From Planctomycetota bacterium (GTDB lineage: Bacteria > Planctomycetota > SZUA-567 > H5-PLA8), in contig JACQFI010000033.1 of NCBI GenBank assembly GCA_016200135.1, forward strand, positions 62,001 through 126,000: 64,000 nucleotides of DNA. The letters are read 5' to 3'. The notes under the pieces were generated by a model that was not told where the DNA came from, did not search any database, and saw nothing but the letters and a program-made list of their open reading frames with translations. Both the position numbers and the translations under genes were made by a program. This document shows positions 35,207 through 43,561 of the stretch, piece after piece. Positions within the stretch are counted from its first letter, which is position 1. Each line of letters opens with the position of its first letter.

Positions 35207-35259
35207 GCGGCGCTTGCTGCGCCGCTTCGTCTTCAACCATGGCATGAGCGGGTCATGCC
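35207..35259. repeat. Two consecutive 7-bp hairpins upstream of the VOC gene
   Basis: Hairpin 1: GCGGCGC (35207-35213) with GCGCCGC (35219-35225). Hairpin 2: GGCATGA (35241-35247) with TCATGCC (35253-35259). Both have 5-base loops and perfect stems. They lie in the 115-base gap between the FMN reductase and VOC genes. No U-run follows, so mRNA processing or stability elements are more likely than terminators. Confidence 0.55.
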
Positions 35260-35300
35260 TGCCACAAAAATCGTGCCTCAATGCGCGGCCGCACCGGACG

Positions 35301-35870
35301 CTACATTGCGCCGGCCTTCGCGGCGGGTATTCGGCTGAGCAGATCTCTGATGAGCCGGTCGATGCGGGAAAGAATATCGGGGTTGGCGATCTCGCCGTTC
35401 TCAAAGTCCTTCGGCAGCGCGAAAACGTAGCGGGGCACGATCCAGGAACAGAACTCGAACATCAGGGAGTTCCCCAGCGGTACCACGGCCATGTAGGACT
35501 TCTCTCCGCCCGCGGCGCAGAGAAAACCGACGGTCTTCTCGTGGAAGTTGCAGCCGAGGTTCAGGAGGTTGCGTGTCGTGGCGCTGACGTCGCCGTTGTA
35601 GACCGGCAGGGCAAGGAGAATATGCGTGGCGCGCTTGAAGGCCGTCTTCAGGCGTTGGACCTCGGGGTTCTCGTCCGCCCGGCCGCTGCCGTCCACGAAG
35701 GGGAGGTCGAACGCGCGCAAGTCGAGCAGTTCCGACTCTACTCCGGCCCGCTGCAGGCGCTCGTGGGCTTCTCGCGCCAGAATTTGCGACTTGGAGCCCA
35801 CGTTCAAACTCGTGGCGACCACCAGCACCCGCGCGCCGGTCTCTTCCTTGTTCGGGTCGAAACGCTTCAT
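35301..35870 (-). CDS. NADPH-dependent FMN reductase-like flavoprotein (second copy)
   Basis: 189 residues with the flavodoxin-like reductase fold. The phosphate loop reads ATSLNVGSKSQ and the flavin-edge motif LALPVYNGDVSATTRNLLNL; AAGGEKSYMAVVPLGN follows. It is only distantly similar to the reductase at 30399. It should bind FMN and use NAD(P)H. ATG 35870 is preceded by GGAGGGGAAATAG. It is the promoter-proximal gene of the minus-strand redox cluster and diverges from the SufR-like regulator. Confidence 0.85.
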   Translation of the reverse strand: MKRFDPNKEETGARVLVVATSLNVGSKSQILAREAHERLQRAGVESELLDLRAFDLPFVDGSGRADENPEVQRLKTAFKRATHILLALPVYNGDVSATTRNLLNLGCNFHEKTVGFLCAAGGEKSYMAVVPLGNSLMFEFCSWIVPRYVFALPKDFENGEIANPDILSRIDRLIRDLLSRIPAAKAGAM

Positions 35871-36048
35871 CTATTTCCCCTCCGGTTCCTGTTGAGGGCA
35901 TTCAATCCCGCCTGGGATACTTTGTCAATATTATTATTTAAAATATTTTCTATTTAATAACTTTAATAAATTGCTTTTCTTGCCCTACTCGGGTACGATT
36001 CGGAAGAAGCGCAGCAAAGCACCGTGTATTACTAAGAGGAGCTTCAAG
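35871..36048. promoter_or_regulatory. AT-rich divergent control region of the SufR-like gene and redox cluster
   Basis: 178 bases, strikingly AT-rich between 35921 and 35975. On the minus strand a perfect -35 box TTGACA lies at 35928-35923, with a weak TTGAAT 17 bases on. On the plus strand TTGTCA (35922-35927) is followed after 16 bases by TATTTT (35944-35949). The overlapping boxes would let one regulator control both directions. An imperfect dyad, CAATATTATTATTTAAA at 35926-35942 against TTTAATAAATTG at 35962-35973, could be the operator. Confidence 0.4.
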
Positions 36049-36774
36049 ATGGCCACCACCAAGAAGCCGCAGACAGCCGACCCGACCCCCATGGCGGCAA
36101 CGCCTTTAGAACAGAACTCGCGCAGCGTGAGCCTCGGCGGCACGCGGCAGGCGCTGCTGACCCTGATCAAACGCAACGGGGAGATGGACGTCTCCTCCAT
36201 GGCCAAGGGCTTGGGCGTTTCGAATGTGGCCATTCGCCAGCACTTGGCCGGACTGGAGTCTGCGGGGCAAGTTGAGGCGCGCGTGGTCCGGCGCAACGTG
36301 GGCCGGCCGACGAAGCTCTACCGGCTGACGGACGCGGGCGACAAGGAGTTCCCGCAATCAAGCGACGCGATCGCGCTCGACCTGCTCGCGCGCATGGAAA
36401 AGATCATGGGCGCGGAGGCGTTGGAGGAACTCTTCAAGGCGCGTCTGCGCGATCTCTCCAAGGCCTACCAGCAGCGGCTGGCTGGCGCGAAGACCTGGGA
36501 AGAGAAGTTGCGCATCCTTGCTCGCATCCGCGACGAGGAAGGCTATCTTGCCAACGTGGAGACGGTAAAGAACGCCGACGGCGCCGAGAAGCAGGTCCTG
36601 ATCGAGCACCACTGTCCGGTGGCGTCCATCGCGAAGCAGCATCCGCAGGTCTGCCGCTTCGAACTCGAACTCTTCAAGCGCGTGCTCGGCGATCCGTCGC
36701 TCAAGCGGTCCCACCACATCATGTCCGGCGGGCACGCCTGCACGTACGAGTTCGACGCGCCGCCTAAGAGTTAG
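36049..36774 (+). CDS. SufR-like winged-helix transcriptional regulator with Fe-S-type cysteines
   Basis: 241 residues. A winged helix is at about 32-95 (VSSMAKGLGVSNVAIRQHLAGLESAGQVEARVV, GRPTKLYRLTDAG) and a helical middle follows. The C-terminal block has Cys189 (HHCPVASIAKQHPQVC), Cys202 and Cys231, matching the spacing of the cysteines that hold a [4Fe-4S] cluster in SufR repressors. SufR represses Fe-S assembly genes when its cluster is present. No suf genes lie in the window, but the divergent operon encodes Rieske proteins. ATG 36049 has AGGAG seven bases upstream. The His/Cys-rich end supports metal sensing; the target genes are inference. Confidence 0.85.
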   Translation: MATTKKPQTADPTPMAATPLEQNSRSVSLGGTRQALLTLIKRNGEMDVSSMAKGLGVSNVAIRQHLAGLESAGQVEARVVRRNVGRPTKLYRLTDAGDKEFPQSSDAIALDLLARMEKIMGAEALEELFKARLRDLSKAYQQRLAGAKTWEEKLRILARIRDEEGYLANVETVKNADGAEKQVLIEHHCPVASIAKQHPQVCRFELELFKRVLGDPSLKRSHHIMSGGHACTYEFDAPPKS

Positions 36775-36814
36775 CGCCATCTACGAAGAATGAGGCGAAA
36801 TTCGTGCCGCCGAA

Positions 36815-37684
36815 TCAGTACGCCTTCGGCTTTTCCGCGTGGCCACACAGGAGCCGCCTCTGACGCGGGGTAGCCGTTTCGAGCACTTCCGTCGAGAAAT
36901 ACCCTTCATATCTCATGGGCGGGTAGGAGGGCATCGTCTGCCGGTGCCCGTAGGTGAGTTGCATGATGTAGCGGCGGGAATGGTCCTTGCGCGTATTGGC
37001 GCCGGCGCCGTGCCACACGTCGAAGCGGAAGGCCAGCGCATCGCCCGCCTTGAGCAACGCCGCTTTGGGCTTCATGCCGTTCCACTCCGTTTCATTGTTG
37101 GGCCCGCGTCCCGAAAGGTGCGAACCGGGAACGAGAATGGTCGGGCCGATGTCGAGCGTCATATCGCAGAGCGCGAACATCACCGGGCAGAAGTAGATCG
37201 GGACCCGGATGCGCGGGTCGCGCAACAACTCCTCGGGGATCTGCACCGGCAGGTGGTCCACATGGAGCGGCATTTTTCGGCCAGGGCCGGTTACCCAGGT
37301 GTTTCCCTCATGTACGTGACAGTCTTCGCCCATGATCGCTTCCATTACATCAATGAGACCGGGCCGGTCGATATAACGGAGGAAGTAGGCGTCCTTAGTC
37401 CAGTCGATCACGAGGTGTTTGTTGAAGCACCAGCCCTTGACTTCGTACTTGGAATCGTCTCCGCCGGTGGCGTCGATGCGGGCGCGAAATTCGGCCACCT
37501 CGTCGCGGCTCAATACGCCGGGTACAATACAGCAGCCGTCCGTGTACATGGACTCGATGGCGGCATCCACGTCGAAGACTTCCGGATACGGCAGGGCTTC
37601 GAGAGCGCCCTCATAGACGGCCTTTCCGGTGCTCTTCAACGCCGCCGAAAAGTGCCCATTGTCGAATTTGGTGGCCGTGAGCAT
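36815..37684 (-). CDS. Phytanoyl-CoA dioxygenase (PhyH) family Fe(II)/2-oxoglutarate oxygenase
   Basis: 289 residues. The iron-binding HxD is His141-Val-Asp143 (MPLHVDHLP) and the distal His is His225 (FRFDVWHGAGAN), followed by Arg residues (DHSRRY) that can bind 2-oxoglutarate. LVPGSHLSGRG is typical of PhyH. These enzymes hydroxylate small molecules such as phytanoyl-CoA, ectoine or mitomycin-type compounds. ATG 37684 has AAAGGAG. It converges on the SufR-like gene with 40 bases between and is separated from the redox cluster by it, so co-regulation is uncertain. Confidence 0.92.
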   Translation of the reverse strand: MLTATKFDNGHFSAALKSTGKAVYEGALEALPYPEVFDVDAAIESMYTDGCCIVPGVLSRDEVAEFRARIDATGGDDSKYEVKGWCFNKHLVIDWTKDAYFLRYIDRPGLIDVMEAIMGEDCHVHEGNTWVTGPGRKMPLHVDHLPVQIPEELLRDPRIRVPIYFCPVMFALCDMTLDIGPTILVPGSHLSGRGPNNETEWNGMKPKAALLKAGDALAFRFDVWHGAGANTRKDHSRRYIMQLTYGHRQTMPSYPPMRYEGYFSTEVLETATPRQRRLLCGHAEKPKAY

Positions 37685-37905
37685 GGCGGTCTCCTTTAAC
37701 GGACGGTGTTCTGCCCTTCCGTGCGATTACACCTACCTAATCATGAAAGGTGGCCCTTTAGAATAGGTCAAGTAGCCCAAAACATGTGTTTTTTGGTAAG
37801 ACGGGAGAAATGGGGAAGTTATGAGAGCACCGTAAATTATATATAGGACGTCGCGGCATGAGTGCAACTTTCGGCGAGAGCCTGAACATTATATAGGTTA
37901 AATGG
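37685..37905. promoter_or_regulatory. AT-rich upstream region of the PhyH gene
   Basis: 221 bases between MmcQ and PhyH, both minus-strand. Two perfect TATAAT boxes read on the minus strand (37841-37836 and 37893-37888), both inside similar ATTATATAGG-like sequences; their -35 boxes are poor, suggesting an activator or alternative sigma factor. A near-palindrome AAAACA-TG-TGTTTT lies at 37779-37792. Confidence 0.4.
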
Positions 37906-38256
37906 CTACTCCCGTTTGAGGGCTTCCGCGACCGCGCTCTTGGGCGCTTTGCGGCGCCAGGAGGCCTCCAGAAGACCCTTCACGAGCTTGGCCTCCGCGT
38001 TCTTGAGCGTCACGCGGACGCCCGAGAGCTTCATGCCCCACCACAGTTCTTCACAGCACTTGGGATGCTTCGCGACGGCGGCAGCGGTGGCGTCCTCGTC
38101 CACAAAGATATGTAGATGCTTCCCGTCCGGCGGGACGGTGGCAAAGATCTTGCCCTTCACGCGGAACGAGGACATCTCGAAGTGCGGCTCTTCGTTGGCA
38201 AGCGGCAACGAGAGCGCAAAGCGGCGGACGGTTTCGAGGTTCATGCCGATACTCAT
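37906..38256 (-). CDS. MmcQ/YjbR family DNA-binding-fold protein
   Basis: 116 residues. The family pattern is complete: VRRFALSLPLANEEPHFEMSSFRVKGKIFATV, then IFVDEDATAAAVAKHP and a C-terminal WGMKLSGVRVTL segment. The fold is a double-wing alpha/beta domain; the function is not established, though a DNA-binding role has been suggested. ATG 38256, or an internal ATG four residues on, may be used. It is 5 bases downstream of the transglutaminase-like gene and so probably co-transcribed with it. Confidence 0.88.
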   Translation of the reverse strand: MSIGMNLETVRRFALSLPLANEEPHFEMSSFRVKGKIFATVPPDGKHLHIFVDEDATAAAVAKHPKCCEELWWGMKLSGVRVTLKNAEAKLVKGLLEASWRRKAPKSAVAEALKRE

Positions 38257-38261
38257 GCGCC

Positions 38262-40559
38262 TCAGCGGCGAGCCGCGTTGTTCACGGACTCAATATCCTT
38301 GTCCAATCTGGAGGCCGCCGTCTCATCCCCCACCGCGCGGAAGGCGTCCCTCAAGGCTTGCGCCATCTCAATCCAATATTCGTTCGGCTCGTCGCCGCGC
38401 ATCCTTTGCGTCCGGGCCAGTGCGCCCTTGACGAGTTCCACGGCCTGCTTCAATTGATTGGATTCCTTGGCCAGCGCGAGCACCTTGGCTGCGAGGTCGG
38501 CCCCTTCCTTGCCGACGCCGGCGAATTCCTGCATGCCTTTCATCGCGGTGGCATAGGCGATGTCTTTTCGTTTGGATCTCAGGCAAGCCGCCACCTGTTC
38601 GAGGCGAAGTTTGGCCGCCAGATCGTCGCGCTTGAATCCGACGTACATCTTGGCGGCGGCGTCGAAAAACTTGTACTCGGATTCCACGTCCTTAAACATG
38701 CGCGCGAAGCGGCTCAAAACTTCGAAGGTGAAATCCGGTGCGTCCTTGAACTGCGCGGTCAGGTATTCCCACTGGGCGAGCGCTGTCTCTTGGGGAACCA
38801 GACCCTGCGCGGTGCCATCCGCGATCAGCAGCCACGCCCGGCGGTGAAAAGGATTGGTTTTCACGGCCTTCACCAGCAGGTCGTACCGGGACTTGGGGTC
38901 GAGATAGGAGCCGATGTCCTCGAACACGTGGCACAGCAGGTCGGCGTCCTCGTAGGTCTTCTCGTTCGAGAGCCCGCGCGCCTCCAGCCCCAGGACATAG
39001 TCGAAGATCGATTCGCCGCTGCGGGGATGCCGGATCGTCGCCATAAAGAACTTGTCGTCCGCGTAGCGCCCATAATCCGTGAGCTGAAAGGCGCCGGAAG
39101 GCAGTTGGATCACCCAACCCACCCAAGCGTGCCCGATGCCGCCGGTCTTGCCGAGTCCGCTCGCCCAATAGGACGGCATCCCAAAGTAGCGGCAGACCGA
39201 GCGGGCATAGAACGCCTGATCGCGGCAGACGCCGCCGTAGGTCTTGAGATTCGCAAGCGTGTAAGGATGGCCGGCCAGTTTTCCCACACCGTCCCGCAAC
39301 TTCCCCTGATCGTATTGTACCTCGGCATACACCCGGCCGAGCGTCGAATTGTAGCGGTAGGTCTGAAGCGCCCAATCCCGCTCGGCAATCGAACCGGTAT
39401 CCGCCGCCACGAAGGCCAGCAGCCGCCACGGCGTCTTCATCATCACAGGGTTCAGTTTGGGCTGATTCTTGATGTACCAGCCGAACGCCTCCTCCGCCTT
39501 GCACGCGGCCGCCGGCTTCTCGATCAGTTCGGGGATGCCAACGTCGTGCGGTTTCAGTACGGCGGGATCGTCCCAGGTCGTTGCAAAGGCCAGGGCCAGT
39601 CCTTCGTAAGCGGCCGTCTCCTTGGGAAACGCCGCGCGAATGTTCAACAGCACTCGCGCGGCATTTTGATAGAAGTCGTACCCCGGCTCCAACCCCAGCA
39701 GGAAGTGCTCGCGCAGGCCCGGGCTTTCGGCGAAAAGCGCCTTCAAGCTCTTGGCGTCCGCGTCGCCGAGTTTCAGGAACGGCTGCTCCTTCGCGAGTTC
39801 CTCGGCGAAGATCACGGCGCGTTCAACGACCGTCGGTTCTTTCCGCTCGGGAGGCGTGGGCAGACGGGCCTCGCCAAAAATGCGCGCCTCCTGCAGTTCC
39901 AGGTAGATCTTCTTCAGTTCGGCCAAGTTGGGAGGCGAGCGCCGCGCGCATTCGAGCAGACGTGCGCGCGGGCCGGTCTTGGGCTCGTCGGCTGGGTCAA
40001 AGAGGGAAGATTCCTGCAAGATCTTGCGTATCCGCGCCGCCGGGTCGGACAACTCTTTGATACGCGCTTCCGCATCTCCGTGAAACTCGGGGTCGAATCT
40101 CACAGCCAGCGCGGCAATCCTTTTCGCGGCCTCCGGCTTAGCCTTGGTGCAATATTCGGTCAGTCCGTAAAGAACTTTCGAATCTTTCCGCGCCGTTCCA
40201 TAGGCCTCGACACAGGCGATAAAATCAGCGGGGCCAATGGAATTCGCCACGACCTGCTCGCCGTTGTGCAGCAGCATGAGCCCGAGATTCTCCGAGACCG
40301 CAAAAACCTCGACTTCCGTCGCGGCAGGCAGTTTTCCCAGCGCTTCCTTGAGGCGGACTTTGATTGGACCTGGAACAGGATCTGGAGCGGGAACAGGGTC
40401 AGCAACTGGCGGTGGCGTCGGGTCTGGAACTGGCGCTGGATTGGGATCTGGGGCAGGAGCTGGAGCCGGCGCGGGCTCCTCGTCTTCGCCGTACGCGACG
40501 GTCAGTATTGAAAGGAGAACCAAGGCATGAAAAGAATGAAATTTTTTACAAAAATACAT
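38262..40559 (-). CDS. Secreted transglutaminase-like protein with Pro/Ala/Asp-rich linker
   Basis: 765 residues. A signal peptide (about 1-24) is followed by a roughly 45-residue linker of repeated Pro-Ala/Pro-Asp, then helical repeats. In the middle is a transglutaminase-like triad: Cys445 (YGGVCRDQ), His477 (GIGHAWVGW) and Asp495 (QLTDYGRY). C-terminal TPR-like helices follow. The fold includes peptidases, cross-linkers and amidases, so an envelope peptidase or peptidoglycan-related role is possible. ATG 40559 has GGGAG seven bases upstream; an upstream extension to 40580 lacks support. A near-consensus promoter precedes it. Confidence 0.8.
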   Translation of the reverse strand: MYFCKKFHSFHALVLLSILTVAYGEDEEPAPAPAPAPDPNPAPVPDPTPPPVADPVPAPDPVPGPIKVRLKEALGKLPAATEVEVFAVSENLGLMLLHNGEQVVANSIGPADFIACVEAYGTARKDSKVLYGLTEYCTKAKPEAAKRIAALAVRFDPEFHGDAEARIKELSDPAARIRKILQESSLFDPADEPKTGPRARLLECARRSPPNLAELKKIYLELQEARIFGEARLPTPPERKEPTVVERAVIFAEELAKEQPFLKLGDADAKSLKALFAESPGLREHFLLGLEPGYDFYQNAARVLLNIRAAFPKETAAYEGLALAFATTWDDPAVLKPHDVGIPELIEKPAAACKAEEAFGWYIKNQPKLNPVMMKTPWRLLAFVAADTGSIAERDWALQTYRYNSTLGRVYAEVQYDQGKLRDGVGKLAGHPYTLANLKTYGGVCRDQAFYARSVCRYFGMPSYWASGLGKTGGIGHAWVGWVIQLPSGAFQLTDYGRYADDKFFMATIRHPRSGESIFDYVLGLEARGLSNEKTYEDADLLCHVFEDIGSYLDPKSRYDLLVKAVKTNPFHRRAWLLIADGTAQGLVPQETALAQWEYLTAQFKDAPDFTFEVLSRFARMFKDVESEYKFFDAAAKMYVGFKRDDLAAKLRLEQVAACLRSKRKDIAYATAMKGMQEFAGVGKEGADLAAKVLALAKESNQLKQAVELVKGALARTQRMRGDEPNEYWIEMAQALRDAFRAVGDETAASRLDKDIESVNNAARR

Positions 40560-40588
40560 CGAATTACTCCCTCTTGGCAATGGCAGGG

Positions 40589-40617
40589 ATTATCTATTGC
40601 AGTTCAATTCGCGTCAA
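40589..40617 (-). promoter_or_regulatory. Near-consensus sigma-70 promoter of the transglutaminase-like gene
   Basis: TTGACG (40617-40612), exactly 17 bases, GATAAT (40594-40589), each box one base off consensus. The start site would lie about 23 bases before the ATG. This is the best-matching promoter seen in the window. Confidence 0.65.
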
Positions 40618-40661
40618 CATTTCAATTGGCTTCAAATTCAAGCGTTAGATTTTTATCAACA

Positions 40662-41201
40662 TTACATATGCCGGAAGAGTAGTTCCTGGCTCTGCAGATC
40701 GAGCTCTTCGACGTTGCGGATGTCGTAGCGGTTGCCGTCCACGTCGCTGACGATGATGCGGCCGGGCGCGGGGCGCTGGACGTTCTCGCGCAAGTTCCGC
40801 GTCGTGAATTTACAGAGGCCGCGATCGGTCTCCATCGTCCAGTCCACCGTGCCGAAGCGTTCGAGCGCGGAGACGATGCGCCGGACCGCGGGCACGAGGT
40901 AGCGCCGCGAGAGTTCTTCTTCGACCAGCTTGCGATTCTCTTCAGATAGCTCTTTCGGTTCGGCAATCAGGCCCACTTCTTTGTTCGCGCCGTCGCGGAC
41001 GCTCAGGAAACGCTGGGGGTCGGAGAGCGGGAAGGCGCGCAGGACGCTTGTCTTCAGGCAGGAGCGGTCCTCCGCCATCGTCAGGCGCAGTGTGACACCG
41101 TGCTTGAAGAAGCGCAGCTTCTGCGGGTCGAGGAAGACCAGTTGCGCGGCCTCTATGAGCGTCGCGGGGACGTCCGGTTTTTTCGCTTCGGTGTCAGCCA
41201 T
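40662..41201 (-). CDS. DUF1854 family protein
   Basis: 179 residues. Recognised by the LEAAQLVFLDP-like opening, FPLSDPQRFLSVRDG, EVGLIAEPKELSEENRKLVEEELSRRY-like core and the closing RIIVSDVDGNRYDI strand. DUF1854 proteins are typically encoded next to an ABC exporter in genomes that make cyanophycin. The start overlaps the ABC gene stop by one base (TAATG), implying coupled translation and a stoichiometric partnership. No cyanophycin synthetase lies in the window. Confidence 0.82.
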   Translation of the reverse strand: MADTEAKKPDVPATLIEAAQLVFLDPQKLRFFKHGVTLRLTMAEDRSCLKTSVLRAFPLSDPQRFLSVRDGANKEVGLIAEPKELSEENRKLVEEELSRRYLVPAVRRIVSALERFGTVDWTMETDRGLCKFTTRNLRENVQRPAPGRIIVSDVDGNRYDIRNVEELDLQSQELLFRHM

Positions 41202-43561
41202 TAGCCCGGGATCTCGATGATCTTGTTCAAGTCCTGCTGCATCTGGACGAGGCGGTGGAACTCACCTTTTTTAGCGATCAACTCTTCATGCGTGCCGACC
41301 TCGGCGACTTTGCCGTCCTTCAAGACCACCAGCCGCGTGGCATTGCGCAGGGTGCTCAGACGGTGCGCGATGGCGAACGTGGTCCGGCCCTTGATGAGCC
41401 GCGCGATCGCATCCTGGATCTGTTTCTCGGTGTCGGTATCGACGGAAGCGGTGGCCTCGTCGAGGATCAGGATGCGCGGGTTATGCAGGATCGCGCGGGC
41501 GATGCTCACGCGCTGGCGCTCGCCGCCGCTGAGCGTCTGGCCGCGTTCGCCGACCTGCGTATCGTAACCGTCGGCCTTCTGGATAATGAAATCGTGCGCG
41601 TTGGCGGCCTTGGCCGCTGCCATGACGTCCTCGCGCGAGGCGCCGGGCCGGGCAAAGGCGATGTTCTCGTAGATCGAACCGCTGAAGAGGAACGGTTCCT
41701 GCAGGACGACGCCGATCTGCGAGCGCAGGTCCTTCTGCGCGATCTTGGTGATGTCCACGCCGTCGATCAGAATCACGCCTTCCTGGACTTCGTAGAAGCG
41801 GCAGATCAGGTTAATGGTGGTGCTCTTGCCCGCGCCGCTCTGGCCGACCAGGCCGATCATCTCGCCGGGCGCGACGGAGAAGCTTACCTCCTTGACCACC
41901 GGCTTATGAACTTCGTAGCCGAAGGTGACGTTCTTGAACTCCACGCTGCCCTCGATGCGCGGCAAAGGCACGGGTTGCGCGGCGTCCTTTACATCGGATT
42001 CGGTGTCGAGCACTTCGAAGACGCGTTCCGCCGAGGCCAACGAGCGAGAGAGGAAGTCCGCGACGCGGCTCATGAACTGCATCGGGCCGTAGAACATGCC
42101 CAGATAGCCCAAAAAGGTGAAGAATTCGCCAAGGGTAAAGACTTTCCGGTCAGGGAGGACCGCCTCGATGCCTGGCAGGGCCTTAGCGACCAGCGCGGAA
42201 TCTTCGATGACCTGGTACCCGCCGATGTACCAGACGATCAGGTTCCCGGTGCTCATGATGAAGAAGAGAATCGGGAAAAAGGTGACCCACATGCTCTCAG
42301 CCGAGACGTCGGCCTCGTAGAGTTCCCGACTGTGCTTGCCGAAACGTTCGACCTCGCGATCTTCCTTGGCAAAGGCGCGGACAACGCGCACGCCGGAGAG
42401 GCTGTCGCCGACGGTCGCGGTGAGCCGGCTGTGCAGGTGCCAGGCGCGGCGCCAGACGTTCATCATGCGGTCCCAGAAAAACTTAGAGAGCAGGAGCACG
42501 ATCGGCGCGGGGATGAAGACCAGCAGCATCAGCTTCCAGTTCATGCAGAAGAGCACAATGCCGATGCCGACGAAAAGGAAGATGTTCGAGAAGAACATCT
42601 GTATGCTTTCGACGAGCACGCCTTCAAGCGCCTGGGTATCGCGGGTGACGCGCGAGATCAGCGCGCCGGTCTGGCGCTTGTCGAAGTACTTGAGCGAGAG
42701 GCTTTGCAGGTGCCGGAAGACGTCGTCCCGGAGTTCGTGCGAAAGCTGCTGGCCGAGGCGGATCGCCATCCGGCCCCGCCAGATGCCCAGCGCCTGCCCG
42801 AAAAATTGCACGGCCAGCAGGATGATCACGAGCCAGCCCAGCAGGCTCAGGCGCTCGGCCAACGGCAACGGATCTTTTACCGGGTTGAGGACTTGGTCGG
42901 TCAGCGGCTTGGTCAGGTATGTCGGAACAAGGCTGAAACAAAGGCCCACCAGCATCATGGCCCAGATCGTGATTATTTGGGACTTATGCGGCTGGAGGTA
43001 GCCGAGCATGCGCCGGATCGCCTTGCCTTTGCTCATGCAGGCCGGGCAGACTTTGGAGCCTTCGGGCAGGAGCAGCTTGCAGGCGGGGCAGCGCTTCTGG
43101 TCTTCCTTGTCCGGTTCGAGGCGTGGGTGTTCCTTGGGCGCTTCGACCGGCTTGCCGTCCTTGTCCTTCTCGCCGCGCTGCGCCTTCTCGGTGTCCTTTT
43201 TGAAACGCTTGACGTCGTTGATGTACTTCGCGATGCGCCCGAACTTGCGCTGCTGCGCGTTGGAATACCGTAGCACCTCGATGGACTTGCCGTCCACGGT
43301 GGCAATGAGCGCGCCACCGCCCACCAAGCCGTCGGCGCTGGCGTTCTTGATCTCGTCCAGTGGCAGTTCCACGCGCGGAGCAAAGCCGTTCCCGTTCGAC
43401 GCGTACACGCTCACCCGGGCGGCCGTTACGACGAGCCATTCCTCGCCGAAACGCCCGGTAGGGTCGAGGTCGGTCGAGACCGCCGCGGCCAGATCGGGTG
43501 TTTTAAGGACCGTCGCGAGCTTCTCTTCAAGCGGCTTAGGCAGCGGGTCGATCAGCGGCAT
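41201..43561 (-). CDS. ABC exporter (fused membrane and ATPase domains) with PH-like and zinc-ribbon N terminus
   Basis: 786 residues. An N-terminal PH-like beta domain (about 1-115) is followed by a zinc ribbon with CPAC pairs around 158-175, a six-helix type-IV exporter membrane domain (about 190-520), and an ATPase domain: Walker A GQSGAGKST, signature LSGGERQR, Walker B ILILDEATASVD, switch His in AIAHRLST. It works as a dimer exporting an unknown substrate. The extra N terminus plus the adjacent DUF1854 gene match the cyanophycin-associated ABC group. The ATG has TTGAGGTA upstream. Confidence 0.9.
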   Translation of the reverse strand: MPLIDPLPKPLEEKLATVLKTPDLAAAVSTDLDPTGRFGEEWLVVTAARVSVYASNGNGFAPRVELPLDEIKNASADGLVGGGALIATVDGKSIEVLRYSNAQQRKFGRIAKYINDVKRFKKDTEKAQRGEKDKDGKPVEAPKEHPRLEPDKEDQKRCPACKLLLPEGSKVCPACMSKGKAIRRMLGYLQPHKSQIITIWAMMLVGLCFSLVPTYLTKPLTDQVLNPVKDPLPLAERLSLLGWLVIILLAVQFFGQALGIWRGRMAIRLGQQLSHELRDDVFRHLQSLSLKYFDKRQTGALISRVTRDTQALEGVLVESIQMFFSNIFLFVGIGIVLFCMNWKLMLLVFIPAPIVLLLSKFFWDRMMNVWRRAWHLHSRLTATVGDSLSGVRVVRAFAKEDREVERFGKHSRELYEADVSAESMWVTFFPILFFIMSTGNLIVWYIGGYQVIEDSALVAKALPGIEAVLPDRKVFTLGEFFTFLGYLGMFYGPMQFMSRVADFLSRSLASAERVFEVLDTESDVKDAAQPVPLPRIEGSVEFKNVTFGYEVHKPVVKEVSFSVAPGEMIGLVGQSGAGKSTTINLICRFYEVQEGVILIDGVDITKIAQKDLRSQIGVVLQEPFLFSGSIYENIAFARPGASREDVMAAAKAANAHDFIIQKADGYDTQVGERGQTLSGGERQRVSIARAILHNPRILILDEATASVDTDTEKQIQDAIARLIKGRTTFAIAHRLSTLRNATRLVVLKDGKVAEVGTHEELIAKKGEFHRLVQMQQDLNKIIEIPG

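Noticed and set aside
40370..40500. CRISPR-like or minisatellite repeat
   Set aside because: The repetition is the codon pattern of a Pro-Ala-Asp linker in the transglutaminase-like protein; no spacers.
41255..43273. 672-residue plus-strand open frame
   Set aside because: It is antisense to the ABC exporter, which has all its motifs; codon-position shadow.
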